Notes: a model not told the origin generated them from the sequence alone. A DNA stretch of 22,059 bases from Oscillospiraceae bacterium (GCA_900768125.1 CAAGBS010000023.1:1-22059); one strand, 5' to 3'; shown: positions 13,868-20,645, numbered from the stretch's first letter. Numbers and translations are program-made.

Positions 13868-14577
13868 TAAGAGTACTGATTTGGAATGAATACCGGCACG
13901 AAAAATGCCAGCCTGAGGTCGCGAAAATCTACCCGCAGGGAATGCACGCGGCTATCGGAGAGTATCTCATGCAGGACGAGGACGTTATAGTCAGCCTTGC
14001 CTGCCTTGACGACCCGGAACAGGGTCTGAGCGAGGAAGCACTCGCGAACACTGATGTGCTGATATGGTGGGGTCACATGGCGCATGACGAGGTGTCCGAG
14101 CGGTCGGTGCAGCGGGTTTGCCGCAGGGTAGGCGAGGGAATGGGCTTCATCGGACTGCATTCCGCGCACCACAGCAAGGTCTTCAAAAGGCTGACGGGCA
14201 CGTCCTGCAACCTGAAATGGCGGCACGGCGACCGCGAGCGTATCTGGACTGTGCTCCCATACCACCCGATAGCGCAGGGGGGTCCGGAGCACTTCGAGCT
14301 TCCGGTGGAGGAGATGTACGGCGAACCGTTCGATATCCCAACACCGGACGAGGTGGTATTCCTGGGCTGGTTTGCCGGGGGAGAGGTATTCCGCAGCGGA
14401 GTGACCTACCATCGCGGCGCCGGGAAGATATTCTATTTTCAGCCGGGACACGAGGAGTATCCGACATTCCGGGATAAGAACGTGCTTCGCGTGATAAGGA
14501 ATGCAGTGCACTGGGCAGAGCCGGAGCCTGGCACAGCACAGATAGAGTGCACAAATCCGGCGGCACTGGAGGAATGA
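13864..14577 (+). CDS. ThuA-like domain protein
   Basis: A 237-residue protein spanning one ThuA domain, a class-I glutamine amidotransferase-like fold. It begins IRVLIWNEYRHEK, then has TDVLIWWGHMAHDEV, GMGFIGLHSAHHSKVFKRLTG, a central IPTPDEVVFLGWFAGGEVFRSG and a final YFQPGHEEYPTF. ThuA proteins occur in trehalose and other disaccharide pathways, and some take part in 3-keto-glycoside handling. The catalytic Cys of true amidotransferases is absent. The pairing with a TIM-barrel isomerase is a recurrent arrangement in sugar-catabolic loci and supports a role in carbohydrate modification. It overlaps both neighbours: ATGA with the isomerase upstream, and its stop lies inside the next gene's ribosome-site region. 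Confidence 0.88.
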   Translation: MIRVLIWNEYRHEKCQPEVAKIYPQGMHAAIGEYLMQDEDVIVSLACLDDPEQGLSEEALANTDVLIWWGHMAHDEVSERSVQRVCRRVGEGMGFIGLHSAHHSKVFKRLTGTSCNLKWRHGDRERIWTVLPYHPIAQGGPEHFELPVEEMYGEPFDIPTPDEVVFLGWFAGGEVFRSGVTYHRGAGKIFYFQPGHEEYPTFRDKNVLRVIRNAVHWAEPEPGTAQIECTNPAALEE

Positions 14578-14579
14578 AT

Positions 14580-14768
14580 ATGTTTAAGATGGACGATACT
14601 GTTAAAATAAAGAAGACCGGAGTGGTCGGCACCGTGACGGATATCAGCTGCGCGGGCGGCAATACCGTGTACGTCATCGACACCGATACCGGCGACGACG
14701 AGGACGGCGGCTTCGGCGGTATGTATTCCGTGTTCTGTTGCACGGAGGAAGAACTTGAAAAGGCATAA
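14580..14768 (+). CDS. Small KOW/SH3-like protein of unknown function
   Basis: A 62-residue acidic protein starting MFKMDDTVKIKKTG. VKIKKTGVVGTVTDIS resembles a KOW-like SH3 strand pair (compare small DUF2187-type proteins), followed by an acidic DTDTGDDEDGG stretch and a cysteine pair (FCCTEEE). ATG at 14580 has GGAGGA six bases upstream; the ATG at 14574 touches that site and is less likely. It is the last gene of the isomerase-ThuA operon and stops two bases before a terminator stem. Function is unknown; RNA or protein binding is only a guess from the fold-like motif. Confidence 0.7.
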   Translation: MFKMDDTVKIKKTGVVGTVTDISCAGGNTVYVIDTDTGDDEDGGFGGMYSVFCCTEEELEKA

Positions 14769-14770
14769 TA

Positions 14771-14804
14771 AATTCCCTGTCGTTTTTCCGACAGGGAATT
14801 TTTT
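14771..14804 (+). terminator. Terminator after isomerase-ThuA operon
   Basis: A 12-bp perfect stem, AATTCCCTGTCG (14771-14782) with CGACAGGGAATT (14789-14800), six-base loop, then TTTT. It also lies at the 3' end of the convergent TetR gene and may act weakly for it. Confidence 0.9.
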
Positions 14805-15441
14805 ACGATTTGCTAATGGACGGCGGCACCGGAGGTGCCTGCATTTTGCTCGGGTCGGGCAGCGGGGAGAATGCGCGTCCTGATTTGATGAGTCCCATCA
14901 CAGCCATGAACTGCCGGGTCAGCATGTCCGAAATCACCGCCTCATCATAGTGTACAACCTTGGACGCGATAAGTACGCCGATTCCGAACGTATACAGCCA
15001 CACGCTCTTGAAAAGGAACATGGCTTCATCGTGGTTGAGCGCGTAGTCGCGCATTATGCAGTCGATGCAGTAGCCGGCGGTGTCTCCCAGTTCGCCGAAC
15101 AGCGCGTCAAAGTCGCTGGTCTGCTCGCGCTCGCTCAGGTACAGCACCTGGAAAAGCTTCGGCTCGTTGGTGGCGAAGTTTATCATCTGCAGTCCGACAT
15201 TCTTGAACGCGGGGACTCCCGGTTCATTCCTGGCGTAGCTTTCGAAGCGGCGCATTGCTGCAAGCTTCACCTCTGAGATAAGTTCGTTCATATTTTTGAA
15301 TGCGGTGAATACTGGACGTGTGGAAGTCCCCAGAGCGACTCCCAGGTCCCTTGCGTTCAGTGCGGCCATTCCTTTTTCTGCGACTATATTCAGCGCAGCC
15401 TGTACTATTTCTTCACGGGTATATCTTGCTTTAGGCGGCAT
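14803..15441 (-). CDS. TetR-family transcriptional regulator
   Basis: A 212-residue protein from ATG at 15441 (GAGGAG six bases upstream); the open frame extends further upstream through the promoter and is not translated. Residues 6-52 are a TetR DNA-binding domain (YTREEIVQAALNIVAEKG, then LNARDLGVALGTSTRPVFTAFKN), with the usual recognition-helix spacing. The remainder is a helical ligand domain with no recognised signature and a Pro/Ser-rich tail. Its promoter overlaps a perfect palindrome, so it probably represses itself. No divergent efflux pump lies beside it; the divergent neighbour is hsp20, 406 bases away, which has its own CIRCE control. The target is unknown. Confidence 0.9.
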   Translation of the reverse strand: MPPKARYTREEIVQAALNIVAEKGMAALNARDLGVALGTSTRPVFTAFKNMNELISEVKLAAMRRFESYARNEPGVPAFKNVGLQMINFATNEPKLFQVLYLSEREQTSDFDALFGELGDTAGYCIDCIMRDYALNHDEAMFLFKSVWLYTFGIGVLIASKVVHYDEAVISDMLTRQFMAVMGLIKSGRAFSPLPDPSKMQAPPVPPSISKS

Positions 15442-15468
15442 TTTGTTCTCCTCAAAATACATATCATA

Positions 15469-15484
15469 TGTAACGTTTGTTACA
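15469..15484. promoter_or_regulatory. Candidate TetR operator
   Basis: TGTAAC-GTTT-GTTACA is a perfect 6-4-6 inverted repeat that overlaps the last base of the -10 box and covers the transcription start of the TetR gene. Size, symmetry and position suit autorepression by that gene. Confidence 0.65.
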
Positions 15485-15512
15485 GTATAGCACAAATGAG
15501 ACATTTTGTCAA
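15484..15512 (-). promoter_or_regulatory. Promoter of TetR gene
   Basis: The minus strand reads TTGACA (15507-15512), 17 bases, TATACT (15484-15489). The expected start is about 15477, inside the palindrome. The rest of the gap towards hsp20 (15513-15674) is AT-rich and shows nothing I can name. Confidence 0.85.
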
Positions 15513-15674
15513 TAGAAACTTCCTTAAAAATACAAATAATTTCCACTGTGTTAAATCATCTGTCACAGGAATGCGTATTGTTGGCTTTACAGTGCGGATT
15601 TGATGTATTTTCAGTCAGGATAGAAGACAAAGAAATATGACAATTTTGTGAAATATGTGACATTTATAGGAAAA

Positions 15675-15701
15675 TTAGCACTCTAGCCTTGACAGTGCTA
15701 A
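15675..15701. promoter_or_regulatory. CIRCE element (HrcA operator)
   Basis: TTAGCACTC, nine bases, then CAGTGCTAA. The CIRCE consensus is TTAGCACTC-N9-GAGTGCTAA, so only one base differs. It covers the -35 box of the hsp20 promoter, as expected for HrcA repression released by heat shock. hrcA itself is not in the window. Confidence 0.93.
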
Positions 15702-15717
15702 AAAGTTGTGCTATACT
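15689..15717 (+). promoter_or_regulatory. Promoter of hsp20
   Basis: TTGACA (15689-15694), 17 bases, TATACT (15712-15717). The -35 box lies inside the CIRCE spacer and right arm. The expected start is about 15724. Confidence 0.88.
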
Positions 15718-15723
15718 ATAATC

Positions 15724-15847
15724 AGAACGAAAGAGAGATAGGAACAAAGGAGGTACACCCCCAAGGGATACTTCCGGAGGATCGCTCAGGGTTCAAAAAT
15801 TAAAAATCAAGCGCAGATCCAAGAACCTGCGAAAGGAGAAATGACCT
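15724..15847 (+). promoter_or_regulatory. Long hsp20 leader with competing pairings
   Basis: The untranslated leader is about 124 bases, long for a small heat-shock gene. GGATC (15779-15783) can pair with GATCC (15816-15820). CAGG-G-TTC (15787-15794) can pair with GAACCTG (15823-15829), which touches the ribosome site GAAAGGAG (15831-15838). The two pairings cross, so they form either a pseudoknot or alternatives. A thermosensor is possible but unproven. An extra AAAGGAGG at 15747-15754 has no following start codon. Confidence 0.4.
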
Positions 15848-16258
15848 ATGTTAATGCCCACCATGAGAAACAATGTTTTTGACGACTTTTTCAATACTCC
15901 GTTCTTCACAAGAACCGAAAGCAGCATGATGAAGACCGATATCAAGGAGCACGATAACGGCTATGAGCTGACCATCGATATGCCCGGTGTCAAGAAGGAA
16001 GACATCAAGGCTGAGCTTAACGATGGTTACCTGACCGTAAGCGCTGAGAGCAATTCTTCCAAGGACGAGAAGGACGAGAAAGGCAAGTACATCTGCCGCG
16101 AGCGTTATACCGGCAGCTATTCGAGAAGCTTCTATGTAGGCGACGCAGTCACCGAGGAAGACATCAAGGCTAAATTCGAGAACGGCACGCTCACCCTCGA
16201 AGTCCCCAAGAAAGAGGCTCTCCCCGAGAAGCAGAACAAGTACATTGCCATCGGCTGA
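15848..16258 (+). CDS. Hsp20/alpha-crystallin small heat-shock protein
   Basis: A 136-residue ATP-independent holdase of the cytoplasm. A short N-terminal arm (MLMPTMRNNVFDDFF) leads into the alpha-crystallin domain at about 28-125: MKTDIKEHDNGYELTIDMPG, VKKEDIKAELNDGYLTVSAE, then the closing strand FENGTLTLEVPKKE with the family GTLTLxVPK motif. The C-terminal tail NKYIAIG carries the I-x-I oligomerisation motif. ATG at 15848 has AAAGGAG nine bases upstream; an earlier ATG at 15841 is out of frame. The gene is transcribed alone from a CIRCE-controlled promoter and followed by a terminator. Confidence 0.95.
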   Translation: MLMPTMRNNVFDDFFNTPFFTRTESSMMKTDIKEHDNGYELTIDMPGVKKEDIKAELNDGYLTVSAESNSSKDEKDEKGKYICRERYTGSYSRSFYVGDAVTEEDIKAKFENGTLTLEVPKKEALPEKQNKYIAIG

Positions 16259-16293
16259 TGTTACTGCAATAAATGAACCGCCTGAATAACTTA

Positions 16294-16330
16294 CCCCCGG
16301 CAGTCGGAAGATTGCCGGGGGTTTGTTTAT
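16294..16330 (+). terminator. Terminator after hsp20
   Basis: Stem CCCCCGGCA (16294-16302) with TGCCGGGGG (16313-16321), ten-base loop, then TTTGTTTATTG. The convergent pflA ends ten bases away and shows no separate terminator. Confidence 0.88.
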
Positions 16331-16339
16331 TGAGTTTAA

Positions 16340-17101
16340 TTAATCCTGACAGGCGTACTTTCCTGCGCAGAGTCGTTTGTTGGCGTTGTCAACGCGCTCG
16401 GCAGAGGGCGGGTTAGTGTCCTCCAGCGTGTATTTGATGCCAAGATTCTCCCACTTGAATTTGCCAAGTGTGTGGTAGGGGAGAACCTCCACTTTTTCAA
16501 CGTTCTTCAGCGTTTTGATGAACTCGTTCAGCTTGTCGAGGTCCTCGTCAAAGTCGGATAGACCGGGAACCAGCACATGACGTATCCAGACCGGCTTGCC
16601 TATCTCGCTAAGGTACCGCGCCATGTCCAGAATATTCGCGTTGTCGAAGCCGGTGATGTTCTTATGGCGCTCAGGGTCTATCTCCTTGAGGTCCAGAAGC
16701 AGCAGGTCGGTGTACTTCATCAGTTCCTGGAACTTCGAGAAGAACGGCTCCTCGCGTGTGAACGGATTACCTGCCGTGTCGATGCAGGTGCTTATCCCCT
16801 CAGCCTTAGCCTGTTTGAAAAGTTCCAGCAGGAAATCTATCTGAAGCAGAGGTTCGCCGCCGCTGACGGTGATTCCGCCACCGTTCTTCCAGTAGCTTTT
16901 GTAGCGGAGCGCTTTGTTCAGCACTTCCTCCGGGGTCATCTCTACTGTTGTGTCGTCGCCATCCATGCTCCAGGTGTCGGGATTGTGGCAGTAGCGGCAG
17001 CGCATTCTGCAGCCCTGTACGAACACGATGAACCGCACGCCCGGTCCGTCAGCCGCGCCGAAGCTTTCAGTGGAATGTATCCTACCCTTGATTTCGCTCA
17101 T
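16340..17101 (-). CDS. pflA: Pyruvate formate-lyase activating enzyme
   Basis: A 253-residue radical-SAM enzyme that installs the glycyl radical on PflB. The [4Fe-4S]/SAM motif is C31-x3-C35-x2-C38 (GCRMRCRYCHNPDTW), followed by GGGITVSGGEPLLQ as the SAM-binding GGE segment, then TCIDTAGN, LLLLDLKEID and WIRHVLVPGLSD. Length is typical of the single-cluster activase without the extra ferredoxin domain of related activases. ATG at 17101 follows AAGGAGGAG. It lies 78 bases downstream of pflB on the same strand, with a stable hairpin in between, so it is probably transcribed by readthrough from pflB at a lower level. Confidence 0.96.
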   Translation of the reverse strand: MSEIKGRIHSTESFGAADGPGVRFIVFVQGCRMRCRYCHNPDTWSMDGDDTTVEMTPEEVLNKALRYKSYWKNGGGITVSGGEPLLQIDFLLELFKQAKAEGISTCIDTAGNPFTREEPFFSKFQELMKYTDLLLLDLKEIDPERHKNITGFDNANILDMARYLSEIGKPVWIRHVLVPGLSDFDEDLDKLNEFIKTLKNVEKVEVLPYHTLGKFKWENLGIKYTLEDTNPPSAERVDNANKRLCAGKYACQD

Positions 17102-17129
17102 TGGGTCTCCTCCTTGTCGGTATAGTAGA

Positions 17130-17154
17130 ACAGCGCCGCATTGCGCAGCGCTGT
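17130..17154 (-). other. Hairpin between pflB and pflA
   Basis: ACAGCGC and GCGCTGT form a perfect 7-bp outer stem with an inner CGC/GCG stem and a two-base bulge. On the minus strand no T-run follows, so it is not a good terminator in the operon direction. It may be a processing or stability element that sets the pflB to pflA ratio. Confidence 0.5.
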
Positions 17155-17179
17155 CCTTTTATATTGCCGTTGTTATTGA

Positions 17180-19432
17180 TTACATATGATCGTGGCAGGT
17201 TCTTGCGATAACGTCGAGCTGCTGCTCTCTGGTAAGGTCGATGAACTTAACTGCATAACCGGATACGCGGATAGTGAAGTTTGCATACTCTTCCTTCTCA
17301 GGGTGCTCCATAGCGTCGATGAGCTTCTCCTTGCCGAATACGTTAACGTTGAGGTGGTGTGCGCCCTTGTCGAAGTAACCGTCGAGTACGTTAACGAGGT
17401 TGGTCACGCGCTCTTCCTCATTGTGACCGAGTGCGTCAGGGTTGATGGTCTGGGTGTTGGAGATACCATCGAGTGCCCACTCGTAAGGAAGCTTAGCAAC
17501 GGAGTTGAGGGAAGCAAGCAGACCGTTCTTCTCTGCGCCGTAGCAGGGGTTTGCACCAGGAGAAAGCGGCTCGCCGGCCTTACGTCCGTCAGGAAGAGCG
17601 GAGGTAGCCTTACCGTAAACAACGTTGGAAGTGATGGTGAGGATAGAAGTTGTAGCCTCGGAATCACGGTAGGTGTGGCACTGCTTCAGCTTCTTGAGGA
17701 ATGTGCCGAGCAGCCATACAGCGATATCATCAGCACGGTCGTCATCGTTGCCGTAGCGGGGGAAGTCACCCTCGATCTCGAAGTCAGTAACGATACCGTC
17801 TTCGTCACGAATGCACTTAACCTTAGCGTACTTGATAGCGGACAGGGAGTCAACAACGTGAGAGAAGCCTGCGATACCGGTTGCGAATGTACGTCTTACG
17901 TTGGTATCGATAAGAGCCATCTCGGCAGCCTCGTAGTTGTACTTATCGTGCATGTAGTGGATAAGGTTCAGGGTGTGAACATAGATGGAAGCGAGCCATG
18001 TCATCATAGCGTCGTACTTCTGCATAACCTCATCGTAGTCAAGGTACTCGGAGGTGATCGGTCTGTAAGCAGGACCTACCTGAGCCTTGGTCTTAGCGTC
18101 GATACCGCCGTTGATAGCGTACATCAGGCACTTAGCGAGGTTTGCACGAGCGCCGAAGAACTGCATTTCCTTACCGGTCTGTGTTGCGGATACGCAGCAG
18201 CAGATGGAGTAGTCGTCGCCCCAAACAGGACGCATAACGTCGTCGTTCTCATACTGAACGGAGGAGGTGCGAACGGAGATAGCGGCTGCGTAGCGCTTGA
18301 AGTTGTCAGGCAGCTTGTCGCAGTACAGAACTGTCATGTTCGGCTCCGGGGACGGACCCATGTTCTCAAGAGTGTGCAGGAAACGGAAGTCATTCTTGGT
18401 AACCATGGAACGACCGTCCTGACCCTTACCGCCGATAGACAGGGTAGCCCATACCGGGTCGCCGGAGAACAGCTCGTTGTAGGAAGGAATACGAGCAAAC
18501 TTTACCATTCTGAGCTTGAGTACAAGGTGGTCGATGAGTTCCTGAGCCTCAGCCTCTGTGAGAGTGCCGTTGTCGAGGTCGCGCTTGATATAGATATCGA
18601 GGAATGTGGAGATACGACCGATGGACATTGCAGCGCCGTTCTGGGTCTTGATAGCAGCCAGGTAGCCGAAATATGTCCACTGAACAGCCTCGCGTGCGTT
18701 TGCAGCAGGCTTGGAGATATCGCAGCCATAGGAAGCAGCCATAACCTTCATCTGCTTAAGAGCGCGGATCTGGTCAGCCAGTTCCTCACGCTGACGGATA
18801 ACGGCATCTCTCATCTTGCCGTTGCCGCAGTTAGCGAGGTCGTACTGCTTAGCCTCAACGAGTCTGTCGATACCATAAAGAGCGATACGTCTGTAGTCGC
18901 CTACGATACGTCCGCGGCCGTATGTATCAGGAAGACCGGTGATGATCTTGTTCTTTCTTACAGCACGCATCTCGGGGGTGTAAGCGTCGAATACGCCCTG
19001 GTTGTGGGTCTTGTGATATTCTGTGAAGATCTTATGCAGCTCGGGATCGGGAGTATAGCCGTAAGTTGTGCAAGCCTCTTCAGCCATCTTGATGCCGCCG
19101 TAGGGCATGAAAGCTCTCTTAAGGGGCTTATCGGTCTGGAGACCTACGATCTTCTCGAGATCTTTCAGCTCAGGGTCGATGTAGCCGGCCTCGTGAGATG
19201 TGATACCGGAAACGATGTGAGTATCCATATCCAGAACGCCGCCCTTAGCGCGCTCTTCCTTCTGGAGCTGCTGAACCTTGCCCCACAGCTTGTTGGTGGA
19301 GTCAGCCGGACCAGCGAGGAAAGACTCATCGCCGTCGTAAGGTGTGTAGTTGTTCTGAATGAAGTCGCGGGTGTTTATTTCTTCCTGCCAGATCTTGCCT
19401 TTGAAGCCTTTCCACTGTTCTAACATTGCCAT
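17180..19432 (-). CDS. pflB: Pyruvate formate-lyase
   Basis: A 750-residue glycyl-radical enzyme that cleaves pyruvate with CoA to acetyl-CoA and formate. The glycyl radical residue is G725 in RVSGYAVKF, 25 residues from the C-terminus. The catalytic cysteine pair is C412-C413 in SICCCVSATQTGKEMQFF (a third Cys, C411, precedes it where Ala is usual). YGRGRIVGDYRR and MTVLYCDKLPDNFKRY are PFL core segments. ATG at 19432 follows GGAGGT with a nine-base gap; the ATG two codons later is a weaker choice. Codon use is more biased and less GC-rich than in the neighbours, as expected for a highly expressed gene. It has a strong promoter and a structured 135-base leader, and is followed by pflA. Confidence 0.97.
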   Translation of the reverse strand: MAMLEQWKGFKGKIWQEEINTRDFIQNNYTPYDGDESFLAGPADSTNKLWGKVQQLQKEERAKGGVLDMDTHIVSGITSHEAGYIDPELKDLEKIVGLQTDKPLKRAFMPYGGIKMAEEACTTYGYTPDPELHKIFTEYHKTHNQGVFDAYTPEMRAVRKNKIITGLPDTYGRGRIVGDYRRIALYGIDRLVEAKQYDLANCGNGKMRDAVIRQREELADQIRALKQMKVMAASYGCDISKPAANAREAVQWTYFGYLAAIKTQNGAAMSIGRISTFLDIYIKRDLDNGTLTEAEAQELIDHLVLKLRMVKFARIPSYNELFSGDPVWATLSIGGKGQDGRSMVTKNDFRFLHTLENMGPSPEPNMTVLYCDKLPDNFKRYAAAISVRTSSVQYENDDVMRPVWGDDYSICCCVSATQTGKEMQFFGARANLAKCLMYAINGGIDAKTKAQVGPAYRPITSEYLDYDEVMQKYDAMMTWLASIYVHTLNLIHYMHDKYNYEAAEMALIDTNVRRTFATGIAGFSHVVDSLSAIKYAKVKCIRDEDGIVTDFEIEGDFPRYGNDDDRADDIAVWLLGTFLKKLKQCHTYRDSEATTSILTITSNVVYGKATSALPDGRKAGEPLSPGANPCYGAEKNGLLASLNSVAKLPYEWALDGISNTQTINPDALGHNEEERVTNLVNVLDGYFDKGAHHLNVNVFGKEKLIDAMEHPEKEEYANFTIRVSGYAVKFIDLTREQQLDVIARTCHDHM

Positions 19433-19567
19433 TCTCTAAATACCTCCATATTATTTGCGGGCAGCCGTGAGGCTGTTTACAGTGCTCGCGGAACTACTTC
19501 TAGTTCCGTCTCGGCACCGCACTTTCTGCCATCGAAGGGCTTGTCCTCATGTTGGTCTGTCCAACCT
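19433..19567 (-). promoter_or_regulatory. Structured 5' leader of pflB
   Basis: The leader between the expected start (about 19567) and the pflB ATG forms several hairpins. On the mRNA, GTTGG-ACAGA-CCAAC (19551-19565) comes almost at the 5' end. A perfect 8-bp stem follows, CGGAACTA with TAGTTCCG and a GAAG loop (19489-19508), then CAGCC-TCAC-GGCTG (19462-19475), then an unstructured AT-rich stretch with the ribosome site. No terminator-type T-run is present. It does not show the conserved CCGCCUGGGC end of the ZTP (pfl) riboswitch, so the class is unknown; mRNA stability is the simplest role. Confidence 0.5.
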
Positions 19568-19573
19568 GTCAAT

Positions 19574-19602
19574 ATTATAACACATACATTTCTTAAAGTC
19601 AA
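19574..19602 (-). promoter_or_regulatory. Promoter of pflB
   Basis: The minus strand reads TTGACT (19597-19602), 17 bases, TATAAT (19574-19579), a strong sigma-A promoter. Upstream of it, 19603-19829 is AT-rich, with no gene and two palindromes listed separately. Confidence 0.87.
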
Positions 19603-19674
19603 TAGTAATTTCTGTTTTTACGAAAAAAATACAAGAACTTTTTAAATACCTGATGTGACTTTTACTCTTTAAAT

Positions 19675-19688
19675 CACAACATGTTGTG
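19675..19688. repeat. 14-bp perfect palindrome upstream of pflB
   Basis: CACAACATGTTGTG is fully self-complementary. It lies about 73 bases upstream of the pflB -35 box, a position suited to an activator or a distal repressor site. Its half-sites are in the opposite orientation to a Rex site (TTGTG...CACAA), so Rex is not supported. Confidence 0.4.
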
Positions 19689-19764
19689 CCTGATGGGTGA
19701 AAATAGGTTTGCTGGACATAACTAATCCGCGGTGTTATGCAAAACATGTAATTTTTGTAGTACC

Positions 19765-19786
19765 GCTATATCACACACGATATGGC
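19765..19786. repeat. Inverted repeat between TSUP and pflB genes
   Basis: GCTATATC and GATATGGC are arms of eight bases around ACACAC. As plus-strand RNA all eight pairs form, one being G-U; on the minus strand one pair is a mismatch. It could be an operator or a weak transcript end. No T-run follows in the minus direction. Confidence 0.3.
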
Positions 19787-19829
19787 ATTGATAGACAAGC
19801 GCTGATAAAAAATTAACAAAATATTGAAA

Positions 19830-20198
19830 TCACTTGCTCTGACTGCGCCCGGTGGATTTCCGGAAAAGTTCCCTTAACCCGAAAAACAGCAGAAAAACCG
19901 CGTAGATCTTTCTGAGAATGTCATTCCCGACCATCTGTGAAGCCAGCGCGCCCAGAACTGCACCTGCGACCCCGCCGGGGATCATAGCGAGAACCAGCCG
20001 TTTGTCGATCAGTCCCGAGCGGAGGTGCATCACAACAGAGATAAGCGCGATCGGCAGGAAGAACAGCAGATTGATTCCCTGAGCCTGCCGCTGGGGCATT
20101 CCGTCATGGAGTGTAAGCCATATGAGCAGCACGAATCCGCCGCCCAGCCCCATTGAAGCTATGACGCCGGACAGCGCTCCAACGACCGCCTGCATCAT
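19830..20198 (-). CDS. Half-size TSUP (TauE/SafE) permease, second of pair
   Basis: A 122-residue membrane protein from ATG at 20198, whose ATGA overlaps the stop of the partner gene; a longer frame starting at 20228 or above has no ribosome site. About four hydrophobic segments are visible. The TSUP half-repeat signature GLGGG is at 17-21 (IASMGLGGGFVLLIWL), and SGLIDKRLVLAMIPGGVAGAVLGA is the second conserved block. Ordinary TauE/SafE proteins are about 250 residues and contain two such halves in one chain. Here each half is a separate gene, so the working permease is probably a heterodimer. Substrates in the family are sulfite, sulfoacetate or other organic anions; none can be assigned. 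Confidence 0.85.
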   Translation of the reverse strand: MMQAVVGALSGVIASMGLGGGFVLLIWLTLHDGMPQRQAQGINLLFFLPIALISVVMHLRSGLIDKRLVLAMIPGGVAGAVLGALASQMVGNDILRKIYAVFLLFFGLRELFRKSTGRSQSK

Positions 20199-20566
20199 GA
20201 AAAAAGCGACCTGAGCGCCGCCGCGCATATAAGCGCACCGAACAGCCTTTGAAGCCACCCGGCGCGTATCTTCCTGAGGAACACAGCCCCTGCGAGCGCG
20301 CCCGCAGCGCCCCACGGGACGTAACTCCATGCCGCGGAGATATCAGCGCCGCCGCTGAGCAGGTAGTAGACCGCAGCGGTAAGGCTGAGTACGAAAATCA
20401 GCGCGACTGAATCCGCGTGCGCGTGCCTGACCGTATCGTCCGGTGACATTTCCGGCTGGCGGCTGAGCAGTTCATGCTCGATGATAGGGACTGCCGCGAC
20501 ACCGCCTCCGCTGCCGAAGAATCCGTTGAGAAGTCCGCAGAGAACTCCCTGAAAAAAATGTTTCAT
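20195..20566 (-). CDS. Half-size TSUP (TauE/SafE) permease, first of pair
   Basis: A 123-residue membrane protein. The half-repeat signature GSGGG is at 18-22 (NGFFGSGGGVAAVPIIE), followed by ADSVALIFVLSLTAAVYYL and WSYVPWGAAGALAGAVFLRKI, matching the opening half of a TauE/SafE transporter and closely mirroring its partner in length and motif position. The start codon (20566) has only a weak ribosome site (GGGTG). It overlaps the partner by four bases. A single frameshift in one 250-residue gene is unlikely, because each half has its own start context, GxGGG motif and full half-repeat length. Confidence 0.85.
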   Translation of the reverse strand: MKHFFQGVLCGLLNGFFGSGGGVAAVPIIEHELLSRQPEMSPDDTVRHAHADSVALIFVLSLTAAVYYLLSGGADISAAWSYVPWGAAGALAGAVFLRKIRAGWLQRLFGALICAAALRSLFS

Positions 20567-20621
20567 TTTATCACCCGTAATATTGTGCGCTGAATCCGCG
20601 TTAAATCACGTGGTAATATAA

Positions 20622-20645
20622 GGAAAACAGGCTGAGTGACCAGCC
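20622..20645 (-). terminator. Weak terminator after EAL remnant
   Basis: GGCTG-GTCACT-CAGCC on the minus strand (20645-20630), followed by TGTTTTCC. The stem is only 5 bp. It lies eight bases after the EAL stop codon and may be the original terminator of that gene, now serving the GNAT gene upstream. Confidence 0.4.

Noticed and set aside
17186..19423. A 745-codon open frame on the plus strand, antisense to nearly all of pflB
   Set aside because: It arises because pflB, with strong codon bias, avoids the codons that would read as stops on the other strand. It has no ribosome site, resembles no protein family I know, and pflB motifs are complete.
19433..19567. ZTP (pfl motif) riboswitch upstream of pflB
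   Set aside because: The location is right, but the conserved GGGUCG...CUGG and CCGCCUGGGC segments are not visible in the leader.
19675..19688. Rex operator upstream of pflB
   Set aside because: The palindrome reads CACAA...TTGTG, the inverse of the Rex arrangement TTGTG...CACAA.
19830..20566. One TSUP gene broken by a sequencing frameshift
   Set aside because: Each half has its own start, complete half-repeat and matching length, and the ATGA overlap is typical of coupled genes. A true split is more likely, although reads across 20195-20198 would settle it.
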